This document shows positions 54,108-64,000 of a stretch of DNA of 64,000 nucleotides, piece after piece. The stretch comes from Symsagittifera roscoffensis (Eukaryota > Xenacoelomorpha > Acoela > Convolutidae): NCBI RefSeq assembly GCF_963678635.1, contig NC_087066.1, positions 38,139,755-38,203,754 on the forward strand. The letters run 5' to 3'. The notes below the pieces were generated by a model that saw only the letters and a list, made by a program, of their open reading frames with translations, had not been told where the DNA came from and did no database searches. A program made the translations under genes and the position numbers. Positions within the stretch are counted from its first letter, which is position 1. The number at the start of each line of letters is the position of its first letter.

Positions 54108-54623
54108 TTTTTGGATTTTTTGTGATGGGAAATCTGAGTTAGATTTCAATTTTTGTTGAGGAATTCAGCAGATTTATTTTTTGGAGAGAGAGGAGGTTTT
54201 GAATGCAAGATGTGGAATTGAGCATGAATGAAAACAACTGTATATCAGTTAGTTTTTAAAGGCTGTTTTTGCTTTTTTGCAAAACTAAGCTCTGATTGGC
54301 TGTTGTTATTCGGCGTCTTTCGGAAGTGACGCTTTTTAAGTCATAATTCCTTCGCCATTCGTTTTGTAATGTTGTGGTTTTTTCCACTCTGGTTTTAATG
54401 TCGTGGTTTTTCCACTTAGTTTTGATTTGTTGAGATCTAGCAGTGAAATGATTTTTATTCGTTTATGCTGATGTTAATTTATTCCCCTTCCTTATTGGAG
54501 GAGGAAAATGAAAAAAAACATCTCGTCATAAAAGAGGACTAAAAGCAACATCATTTGTTTGCTTTCCGTTTAGTTTGAACTATCTGTATTTTATCCTCAA
54601 AAAAAAATTTTTCGTCGTCCAGA

Positions 54624-55313
54624 ATGAATTTTATCGATCCTGAAGATAATCTGGTGGACTTCCCGGAGAAGTTTTTGAACTTACGGGATGAGCTAAATTT
54701 CAAACATGAAGCCTTGCTGGAGGACAAGGAAGTCGAGAGAAGGGTGGCAATCTAAGACGGATTAGTAGAGAAAGGGGCAAATCTAACGCCTATGGAATTT
54801 ATGATTTTTATGGACCGGAGTTATGTCTTCAAGTATCCGGTACTGAATACCGATGAACTATTTGAGCTGGGCTCAATTCAAAGTAGGTTCTTCGCCAAGA
54901 AACTACGGAGCCCATGGAGTGGAAACCATGTGGTTTCACAAGAAACAATGGACTTTTTGTCCTTATTCTTTGGAGAGGATGTAAGTTTGTTTTACAATAC
55001 GCCCAATTTTAGAAGTAAAAAAAAAATTTATTCAAGTGGCATGGCAACATAGAAATAGTATATAAATTTGTTTTAGTTTCAAGAAGAATTCTTCAGAAAG
55101 CCAGCAGCAGAGGAAGAATTTAGAAAAAAAATAGAGCTGGATATCATGTTGGAGGAAATATATCAAGCTTGGTGGCGGCCTTATTCAGCGCTGCAGTTTG
55201 CAGTGAGGAGCCTGAGTAGGGCCGCTGAAAACTCGTTGGAAAAGATGGCGGCTGTCAAACTAGTCAAATCTTACTCTGATATTAAGTCTTATCTTTATAA
55301 AAGTTATTTTTAA
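54624..55313 (+). pseudogene. antisense two-exon accessory gene, copy 2
   Basis: Exon 1 54624-54980 (357 bases), GT-AG intron 54981-55076 (96 bases), exon 2 55077-55313 (237 bases). It is in antisense to the element, as in copy 1. A TAA at 54753-54755 (codon 44; Tyr in copy 1) breaks it. Splice sites and phase are conserved. Confidence 0.75.
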
Positions 55314-55462
55314 ATCTATTTGTAATTATGTTATTTTTGGTGTTTTGGGGTTTTATTACAAACGAAATATGTATAAAAGGGAAAAAGGAGAAAAAAGAAA
55401 AGGCCAAAAGAAAGAATTTAATAAATTTTTAGTTTGGCCAAATAAATGGTTTAGTGTTTTTA

Positions 55463-57503
55463 TTTCTTTTTAAATTTGCCAATTAAACTAGATGGAATTG
55501 TAGTTCCATAAAAGTTTGTAGGACGATTTGTCCGTTTAGGTTTTGTGGATTCAGAAAGTGATCCAGGTGCGGATCGAGTGTTCCATAGAAGCTTTCCTGA
55601 GAGCTATGAGGTATATTTTTTCCATCAGTAAAGCTTTCTGATGATTCAGATAAACGAGGGATATCAGGAGGACGGGGAGTATTATATTGTGTTGTTATAT
55701 TTTGGTGGCGGCAGCCAAAGTCATTTGCGAGACTAGTGTTAGGACTTATACTGCGGCTAGGTAGGCGGCGGTGGCCATAACTACTATATTGACTAGTTGA
55801 AGGATTAGGGGTTTTATCAACAGGATAGGGAGTTGAACTTCGAATAGGTCTAAGATTCTGGTCAATCGCAGTCGCATCGAACTAAATCTAATGATTGTTC
55901 TTGGACAATGGTTTTATTTTGATCCTCATTTGTAGGATTATTATCAGTCATTTGCTGATAACCATTGTTGACTACTGGCCAAAACTGGTATTGTAGATTT
56001 TCAACTTGTTTCGGTTTATTGAAAGAGTCGATTTGATGATTTCTTATATGATCATAAAAGTCACTTGAAAATAAATCACTAGAGTACTCTTGTAGTAGTT
56101 TGGGCATTTGTTGTTCTTTAGGAAAGTATTCAACAATATGATTGCGGTGGACAATCTTTTTTTCTTTAGTAAAATCATTTTGAATTCCGTATGTTACCTC
56201 CGTGAAGTTTTTGAGATTTCAATAGTGGTTTGGATCTATTTTCTAGTAACACCTTAGTGCCTTCTTTTATAGGCCGTCCTAATTTAAATTGATTTCGGAA
56301 CATGTGGGCCTTATTAGTGATGCGGCGGCAATGGGTATAGGTGTTACTATAAATCAACTTAAAATCATTTTCCATTTTTAGTATTTCGGCGGAAATTTGA
56401 TTTTTTAGAAATCTATCTATGGTCTCATTGTTTGACTTATGCTCGGTATGAGCATGATTTTCGAGACCAGCGCAAAATTCAGAGGTACATCTTTTGTTTT
56501 GGTCGCTGTAGAGGCCTAATTTAAGGCTAAGGGGAACCTGAGGTTTTATGCCAAAGACAATCTCATATGGAGTGTAACCTGTACTTGAATTAATGGCGGT
56601 GTTATGTGCAAAAGCAAATTTATTTGTTAATTCAGACCAGTTTGAGCCTGAGGTACTCAAGAAATGTCGAAAGTACTGGGTTAAATGTTTATTTTGGACT
56701 TCAACTTTTCCGTTAGTCCAAGGCGAGTAAGTAGTTCTTGGCCTCAGGGTTATTCCCAATTCAGAGGACCAATGAGCAAAGTCATTACTCATGAATGCAC
56801 TTCCATTATCATGAATAATTTGTTGTGGAATACCAAATGTTGTGATTTATTTCTCTAAGAGCTTAATGGTTTCCTTAGAGTCTGCATGGGTGCATGGATA
56901 GACTTGAAGATATCTAGAGAAGGCATCTATCACAACTAAGCAAAAGTTTTTGCCGTGACTTGATGGTCTAAGTGGACCTTTATGATCAATGTGGATCGTT
57001 TTAATTGGGATTGTTTCTAATTGTCCCCATTGTTGTAATGGAGCTTCATTCAGGTCTTTTCGTTTAGGCTTATTTTTCTGACATTCTAGGCAATCATGAA
57101 GAAGCATGTTGACCCATTTATAGAGTCCGGGCCAATAGAAATATCTTTTGATTATTTCCAAAGTTTTTGTTTCGCCGTGATGACCGCTAAGAGGATGCTT
57201 ATGAGCTAACTCAAAGCAGTTTAGCACTAGGGCGATGGGTAAGCAAATTTTTGGACTCTTAGTATAGTCATCATTATATTCATTAATACAAAGAAGATCA
57301 TGTTGTCCTTCATTGAATAATAATTCAAACTGCCTGATATAGGCTTTTAATCCTTTTTCTTCACGATAAGGATTTTTTTTGTTTCTTTCTGGCTTTTCGT
57401 TTTGCTTTATGCAATTTTTGATATCTATGATTACAGTATCGTTACACTGCTCTTGCATAATTGTTTCAACGTCTAAATTTGCTTCTTTAGCAAAGTCGGT
57501 CAT
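55463..57503 (-). pseudogene. pol: integrase and C-terminal extension, copy 2
   Basis: The zinc-binding and core parts read 57503-56847, where a TAC-to-TAA change stops the frame. The rest (56792-56175) holds the second half of the core with NGKVE and STGYTPYEIV, and the extension is broken after 56107. HHCC and catalytic positions agree with copy 1. Confidence 0.75.
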
Positions 57504-59779
57504 TTTTGCTATCAGTTCAAGAGAATCTCAGATTGGAGACTTAGAGGTTCAATTAGCCTCAAAGATCTTGTTTTGTTGCAAAATTATTTTTTGTTTTAAC
57601 CAGGTCGTTGAGAAGGTCGTTCTCAACATTGCCTTCATAAAAGTCAAGCCATTCTGAATTTTCCAAAGGATCATCAAGTGCAGATACTTCATCTGGAATT
57701 TCTTCATAAATGTTTTGATCGTTCATATCTGGTATAGATAGTCGTTTGATTTGGTTAATTTGTTTGCCAAATTGGAAGAAATCTGTTATATTCTGAATCG
57801 CACTACAATATTCTTCAAAATATTCTGGAGCATCTTCAATGCTGAAGTCTCTTCTGTCACTTATATTGATTAATTTCTTTTTTCCGCCTTGCACTTGAGC
57901 AATGACTGGATAGCAATCGTTTTGAAATATGTTATCATCTTTGTGGAGTACTGAATAACATATTTGTTCTCCATTGTCTAGGATAAACTTTATATCATTT
58001 GGAATGGTTTTGTGTTCTAGTTGATATCTTTTGATATCAGCGATGGGCACATTTCGGCTCAATAAGTCAGGAAAAGCTAGGTTTGAACCTGGGGTATAAA
58101 TTATTTTCAAATTGTTGAATTTTGTCAATACGACTTGATATTTGAAAAATCTATGAGAAAGTTGTCCTTTTCTGGACCATAAGAAGAGAATAGATCTGTG
58201 ATCACAGTATAGGTATAGAGGAAAGGGTGAACCTATAATGTAGAATTCATAGGTTTGCAAAGCAGATATTATTCCACATAGTTCACGATTTGAGTAGACA
58301 TTTTCTGCTCAGCTTTATCAAAGACTCTAGAATTGGCAGAAACAATTCTTTTCCCTTCAGGAAAGTCTTGGATGAGTATACACCCGGTTCCTACATTTGA
58401 GGAGTCGGCGTGAATGTGGAATGGGTAGTTTACATTAAGTATGGCATTTGAAATATCATGACAGAATTTGTCTTTCAGTTTTTGAAAAACTTCTTCATGG
58501 CATGGTAGCCATTGAAACTTATCACTACTGTTTGCCAGTTCATATAGACATTTTGCGTCCACATGAAAATTTATGATGTATGTGCTGTAGAATCCCATGA
58601 CACCTAATACTCCTAGAACTTCTGTTTTTGATTCAGGGGATTTCAATTTTTTTATGTCATCAATTCGTGAAGTGATTGGGGAAAGACCATCTTTAGAGAC
58701 AACGTGGCCTAGAAATTCAACTTATCTTAGGAAGAAAAAGGTTTTGTCAGGGGCAGCTTTTAAGTTGGCCTTCCGTAAAAGAGAATGATATTCTCGAATT
58801 GTGACAAACATTTCATTTTTACTTTGACTCTGTTTTTACGTCTATGTAAGTAATTGCTTTTTTTTCTTTAATGAAGGGTCCAAAGGCATATCTCATTAGT
58901 TTACTGAAGAAATTTGGAAGTGGTTTCAAGCCATAGAAACCAACTTGGTAGGTATATTGTCTACCTCCTACAATAAAGCTTGTTAATTTCTGGGCCTCAT
59001 CTGTTAGAGGTACTTGATGGTAGGCGCAAGAGAGATCACCACTTGTGAAGTATGATCCGTTTATTCTGGTCATGAGAACTTGTAGTGGTTCTAATGGCCA
59101 ACTACAATTGCTAGTATCTGTGATTGAGTTTAGATACCTAGCATCCAAGACCAACTTAACGTAGTCTTTTTTTGGAAGAATGATGACTGGATTTACGAAC
59201 CATGAGTTCATATCATCTTTTTCATTTAGTTCTCTGACTTGCCTGCTTGGATTAATTCATCCATTTACTTGTCCAATTTATCTCTTAGATGGACTGGAAT
59301 TTTACTCGGTCGTTGTTTTTTGAACGTTGCGTCCTTTTTAAGTGGTTTATGGAATTTATGTTTTGTTTTTCCAATATCATATTTGTGATGAGAATAAACA
59401 TCTTGATCCTCTATCAGCATTTGAATTAGATCTGCAAATTCATCATCCGAGATATCACTTTGTGTGAAATCGAAGTCAGATAAAAATTTAATAGTAGTTT
59501 CGATTTTTTCCAAAGTACTATTATTGTCCTTATCAATTGAGGAGTATTGGGTAAACGTTTCGTTGACTAGAAAGGCAATTAGCCGATCATTATGTTCTTT
59601 GTTTCGGTACTTTTTAAATTGTTCTTTCAAGGGAGGCCTGCAAAGGTTCTTTGCATCATTAGAAAAGTCGGTTGCTATTTCGTTTTCATTTTTGCATACT
59701 TTGACTATATCTGAACCAATTTGTTCAAATATTTCTGATACATTCTCTGTATCAAACACTTCAAGGGCAGGCATGTCCT
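57504..59779 (-). pseudogene. pol: reverse transcriptase and RNase H, copy 2
   Basis: RT motifs match copy 1, but the active site reads YIDV instead of YIDD (near 58840), removing one catalytic Asp. A stop follows. RNase H (58646-58269 and 58260-57559) has a one-base loss at CTCAAATCG (about 58290). The macrodomain-to-RT linker that is interrupted in copy 1 is open here (59846-59265). Confidence 0.8.
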
Positions 59780-61097
59780 TGATTTCTTGTCCTGAAACAT
59801 AGACAAATATAGGACATCGACAATGATTTTGGAAACTTCTTCCCAATTCATTTTATCTAAGCCACAAGCAATTTTGGGCATTGCGATAGATCGAATGTTA
59901 TTTGCTATAGCATGATCTTTCATTTCGGACAAGGTATTGAATAAAGCGTCGTAGGTGGGTTTCTGAAAGTACCTCTGTTTGGTAATCAGGTTATATATGA
60001 TTTGTCCAGATTTTGGATCAGTGAAGATGAGAATATCGTTAATGTTAGCATGTTTTGAGTTACAAAAGTGTCGTAGCTCAGGATACCTTTTGCTAATTGA
60101 TTCAGCAAATCCTTTTTTCATTGCTCTATCTGCAGAGATCGTATGGGCAATGGGCATATTCGATTCGAATATGGACCTTTTTTTGAAGTCTACATATTGT
60201 AGACAGGGGCCGGATAATTGAGTATTGCTTTCCTGTGTTGTATTGACAACAGTGTTCAGCATGAAACAGCTATCGAATTCCGAAATTTCGTTTAAATTTC
60301 TTGTTGTGAACTCATCACAATCGTGGATAGCAAATATTTTATCCTCGTATCCTTGAATATCAGTTACTGCATAGCCTAGTACACACTTGTTTAGTGTGAC
60401 AGGATGATCTTTCTGATTCTCAATTAGGATAGGTAGGCTTTGCTCAATTTGAGTACAAACTGTATTAATGAAAACCAATTCGGTTTTAGTTGTATTTTAT
60501 GAGGCAGGAATGTAGTCCCTTTTTCGAAGTATGAATTTGGTTCAGCCAAGTGTTTGTATAAGTATGTAGAGCGTGCTGGAATGAACAAGGGTTCTTTCAA
60601 GTTAATTGAGACAATTTCTGAAACGTTAGGATATTCTTAATCGTTGTTCATCAACCCGTAGGATATTACACCTTCTTTTGATTTGAGCTCAACTGCGGGG
60701 ATATCAAAGTAGAGAGCTTTTAAGAAGAGATGACAAAAGTCTACTCCTAAGAGATTAGCAGTCTTTTCTTCAGCTATCCACACTTTGTGGTTAGATGGAT
60801 ATTTTCCATCAGTGTCGAAACAAGATTGAATAGATGTATGGCCACACATACGTATATCAGATCCATTATAAGTCTTTGCCTTAACTTTGGATCGGTAAAT
60901 TGTCATTTTTTGACCTAATTTTTCCAATTCTTGATAATTTGGGTAGTTTATGATACTACAAGTTGATCCTGGATCAATCATGAATTCAATTTCAAGTCCA
61001 CTATTATTATTTTTGTCTCCTGTGGCAAAATGATATAAGCTAAGATTTATCCTTGATTTAGGATTACTATCATCGCTTGGTTTCGGAGACTTTAATA
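59780..61097 (-). pseudogene. pol: protease and TARG1-like macrodomain, copy 2
   Basis: Protease with the same DPGST motif (60981 onward), a stop at 60637 (AAA to TAA) and a one-base loss near 60490. The macrodomain (about 60200-59830) keeps LITKQRYFQKPTY and IACGLDKMNW, so Lys and Asp are retained. A ~20-base deletion near 59815 removes the last strand and shifts the frame. Confidence 0.8.
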
Positions 61098-62493
61098 GTT
61101 TAAAGGAAAGAAATCAGTGATAGCATCACAGTAATTGACTTCTTCCTCAACCCAGTGGGTAGTTTCAGACTGTATTTGATTCGATCTCAAATTTGGTGAT
61201 TGAGATCGCGTTGAGTCTCGACTGTTATTGCTATCATAGCTTCCAGTGTTATATGGTCGACCTCTAGGGTACTATTGAATTGCCTATTTTCTTGGTCGTT
61301 GAACTGTTTAGCAACTTGTTCATTTTCTCTGAATTTGTTTTCTCTGTGATACCTATCATCATAGGTTTGGGGTCTTTTGTTTTTGAAAGACGATTGTGCA
61401 TTAGCCTTTTGGAAATTGTTTCCGTTGTAGTTATAATTATGGCGAATGCCATAGTTATTTTGGCTAGGATTTGAATTGTTAGTAGTTCTATTTTGGTTAT
61501 CCCAAAACCGGTTACTTGGGTTAGGGTTACTCTGGTTAGGGAAATTATTCGGTCTTCGATTTCGTTTATAATCAGTTTCAAATGAAACTCTTCGTTCAAT
61601 TTTTGTTGTGAGCTCTTTCCGCAACTTCTTTACTTCGTCCTGAACTTGCTTTTTTGAACATCTAGATATAGAATGTCCATTCATTCTACAATATTCGCAG
61701 AATCGTGTACTATTAGATCTCCCCTTGATGTCAGGGTGACGTCGTTGAAATGAATTCTGATCATTGATTGCACTAACTTCATGATTCTTGATCAATTTAG
61801 TTAGTTCTTTAATTTGAGTTTCTAATGAAGTCATTTTATCCGTTGTTGACTTATTAGCAGGATCAGTAGCAACAATGAATGTTAGATCCTTAGTGATTAC
61901 ATGATTTGTGAATTGATCCCAATTGGCATTTGGATGCTCTATCATGTATTCATGAGCTTTTTGTTTAAGGGCTAGAGGTCTTAGTCCCTTAATTGAGAAA
62001 TCGATATACTTTTGACTTCTTTGTCTGGTTTGTATAGTTCTCTCAGCATTTTGAGCAGCGTCATCAACATGAACTGTTACATCAATACTTTCGGGCGATC
62101 CTCTATCTACAGAAGATTTAATTCTGTGGAAGTAATTTTTATTAATTCGCCATCTTGGCGAGCTGCATTTTCAGCATCAATTCTATGTTTGAATTGATCT
62201 CGTCCGTCAGTGAATCTGTTTAGGAAGAGATCTTTGAGTTGTGCCCATGTGGTAGCATTGGTTACATTATCATTGAACCATTCAAGAGATGTATCAGTTA
62301 ACAATGATCCGAATAGGGATCGTTGTCTGCTATCATAGCTGCGTCGTGCATCATTATCAACAGGTCTTTGACCTAATGAGAAAAGAATTTTGTTTTCAAC
62401 TGAATTCCAAAAAGCCGTAGCATTTTGGTTCGGATCGTTTCCCAAAAATGTCATTAAAGACAAGTTGGGATGGGATATTGGGGTATCAGCCAT
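61092..62493 (-). pseudogene. gag: gag polyprotein, copy 2
   Basis: The same ATG context and capsid start as copy 1. A frameshift near 62125 separates the first 128 codons from the rest, and another lies near 61265. The zinc knuckle CEYCRMNGHSISRC is intact. The end keeps the TTTAAAC slippery site (61098-61104) before TAT TAA. Confidence 0.85.
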
Positions 62494-62716
62494 TTTATAT
62501 TTAGTTTAGAACTTGAAAAGAAAGATAGAAAAATTTATAAATTTATTTAGGAAACTTAAATTTCCGATTTGGAAATTTACTACTTCTCTTTATTTGTAAG
62601 AGAAATTTCAACAATTCTCCTGTTTGAGAATTGGATTCTTTGCTTTTTATCTCTTTTTGAGACTTTAGCAATTTTAGCAATTTTTTAGAAGGTGAGCCTC
62701 ACTGGTCGCACCAAAT

Positions 62717-63347
62717 TATTACGCTAGCAAAACTATATACGTCGGACAACACGCTTGCTAGGAATAAAGGGTCCTTTCTACTTTCTATCTTAGAAAGTAA
62801 ATCTAAAATTCGCTGAGAAATATTTTATTAGAAAAGAAGTTAATATGAATTTACAGCAAGTTGCTTTTTGACTCAATATCTATTTTAAGGGTGAGATTAG
62901 AGATATTTTTACTGAGAGTAGATATTATTTTAGAGATTGGTTGGGGGTGGTTGAAGAGAGTGGTGTTGGTGTTAGAAGGGATATTGTTGGGAATGAATTC
63001 CCGTAGTTTTGAGCTTCTATTTATACTCAGATGGGGAAATCACGCCACTTTTCGTATCAAATGAGAAGTTACTTCTTAACGTCGTATTCTCTATTCGTAC
63101 ATTCGTATTTTACAAGAAGAAGGTTTCGTATGCTCGTATTTTACGAGAGGAATCGTTAATATTCGCATTGAATGAGAATAGTCGTTTCAATTCTCAATGC
63201 TTAAAACGTTATACGAATTATTCCAATAGCATTTCCCTTCCTTTTGCAAGGGAATAAAAATATATTTCTTTTGTGGTGGCGGCGGCGTCACATTTTGTGA
63301 ACGCAATAAAATAATTCATGTTTCTGTTTCTATTTGAAATCAGAACA
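62717..63347 (-). repeat. 5' LTR of copy 2
   Basis: 631 bases, with the TACGA cluster, TATA box and AATAAA on the minus strand, without the 44-bp duplication. The primer binding site (CCTCACTGGTCGCACCA on the plus strand) is at 62697-62713. Confidence 0.9.
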
Positions 63348-63351
63348 GGTG

Positions 63352-64000
63352 ACATTGCCAACGCAACATTATAATAATATTCATGCAAAAACCTGTGGAA
63401 ACCAACGAAATAGTTTTTCTACTGTTCAACCCTTACTTCGCTAATGCGTCTTTGTACTGAATAGATACGAACCAAATATTGATTGCGTTAGTGGGTTTTT
63501 GATGATCTTAGTTTCCCAAAATATCTTTAAAAAATAAAAGTAATTAGTTTCATGCAATGATATTTCCAAGAGTGGGGGGGTCAATAAGAAACACATGGCA
63601 TACAACGGCGGGCAATAAATCTTAGAAATCCCATGTCGCATGAGCCGGTAACCATAGAGGGAACTACTTGGATGTGAATAGCGCAGATTATCATACAGAT
63701 AAACAGAAAAGCTCATCTCTTCTCACTACTGCGGCGAACAGTCACGTAAAAAGGACTAAAAATAACCAACCCAAATTTACTGAATGGCCGTCGACGATAA
63801 CCAAGCGATAACATCTTTCAATTGCCAGGAGACTCACTCGCATACCTAGCAACACAAATCCCATAGGTATTACAATGGACCGCAACAAACGACTAGAGTC
63901 CAAGGTAGGCTGCCTATTTTCGAATCTTGTCTCGGCTAAGCGTTGAATTCGTCCAGTAGAAAGAATGAAAACATCGGGGCCAAAGAACGGTGAGTAACTT
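63352..64000. other. no gene seen
   Basis: Flank of copy 2 with no recognisable coding, RNA or repeat feature. The base composition near the end is less AT-rich. Confidence 0.5.

Larger units (their letters stand above)
49837..63347 (-). mobile_element. envelope-bearing Ty3/gypsy element, copy 2 (complete)
   Basis: 13.5 kb on the minus strand with both LTRs, flanked by a 4-base duplication GGTG (49833-49836 and 63348-63351). Gene order is the same as copy 1: gag, pol with macrodomain, antisense gene, env, accessory gene. Its lesions lie at different sites from those in copy 1, so the two copies decayed independently. Confidence 0.93.

Overview
The window is eukaryotic DNA from an invertebrate animal genome assembly, most likely an arthropod. 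It is AT-rich, contains spliced genes and a U1 snRNA gene, has a 200-N scaffold gap, and is packed with animal-type mobile elements. I could not fix the species. I saw no rRNA, tRNA or CRISPR array. Layout: (1) about 0.6-11.3 kb is a compact, virus-like Polinton/Maverick (adintovirus-type) element. Its minus-strand genes encode an adenain-like protease, major capsid, a pVI/pX-like core protein, penton, DDE integrase, packaging ATPase, two small conserved Polinton proteins and several unknowns. No protein-primed DNA polymerase B is visible. Instead the convergent plus-strand arm carries a PC4-like ssDNA-binding domain and a protein with an HUH-like motif. (2) 11.5-23.5 kb is mostly non-coding: a foldback element, a decayed SGNH-hydrolase-like ORF, satellite-like repeats, a U1 snRNA gene (minus, 20798-20957) and a fragment of a decayed gypsy element. 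(3) 23.5-41.9 kb is an envelope-bearing Ty3/gypsy retroelement on the plus strand, arranged LTR-gag-pol-antisense gene-env-accessory gene-LTR-partial gag. An RTE-like LINE, rearranged by twin priming, is inserted in its first LTR. (4) 42-49.8 kb holds decayed gypsy relics with ~0.57 kb direct repeats, a 22-bp minisatellite, the sequence gap and one or two possible host-gene exons. (5) 49.8-63.3 kb is a second complete copy of the same retroelement on the minus strand, flanked by a 4-bp GGTG duplication. (6) The last 0.65 kb shows nothing recognisable.

The retroelement is the most remarkable object. The two copies have independent lesions, so comparing them shows which reading frames were under selection. 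Shared features are: (a) gag ends on a TTTAAAC slippery site followed by a potential stem, giving -1 access to pol; (b) pol carries a TARG1/OARD1-like macrodomain between protease and reverse transcriptase, with the catalytic Lys and Asp at the family spacing; (c) an antisense two-exon gene lies between pol and env; (d) env resembles chuvirus glycoproteins; (e) a 3' accessory gene appears to be made by splicing the first 28 codons of the env leader to an exon just after the env stop, as in Rem/Rec-type retroviral proteins; (f) the LTRs carry a cluster of TACGA palindromes. Together this looks like a complex, retrovirus-like invertebrate element with regulatory and accessory genes.

All calls come from reading the sequence and the translated frames by eye. 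No database search was run.
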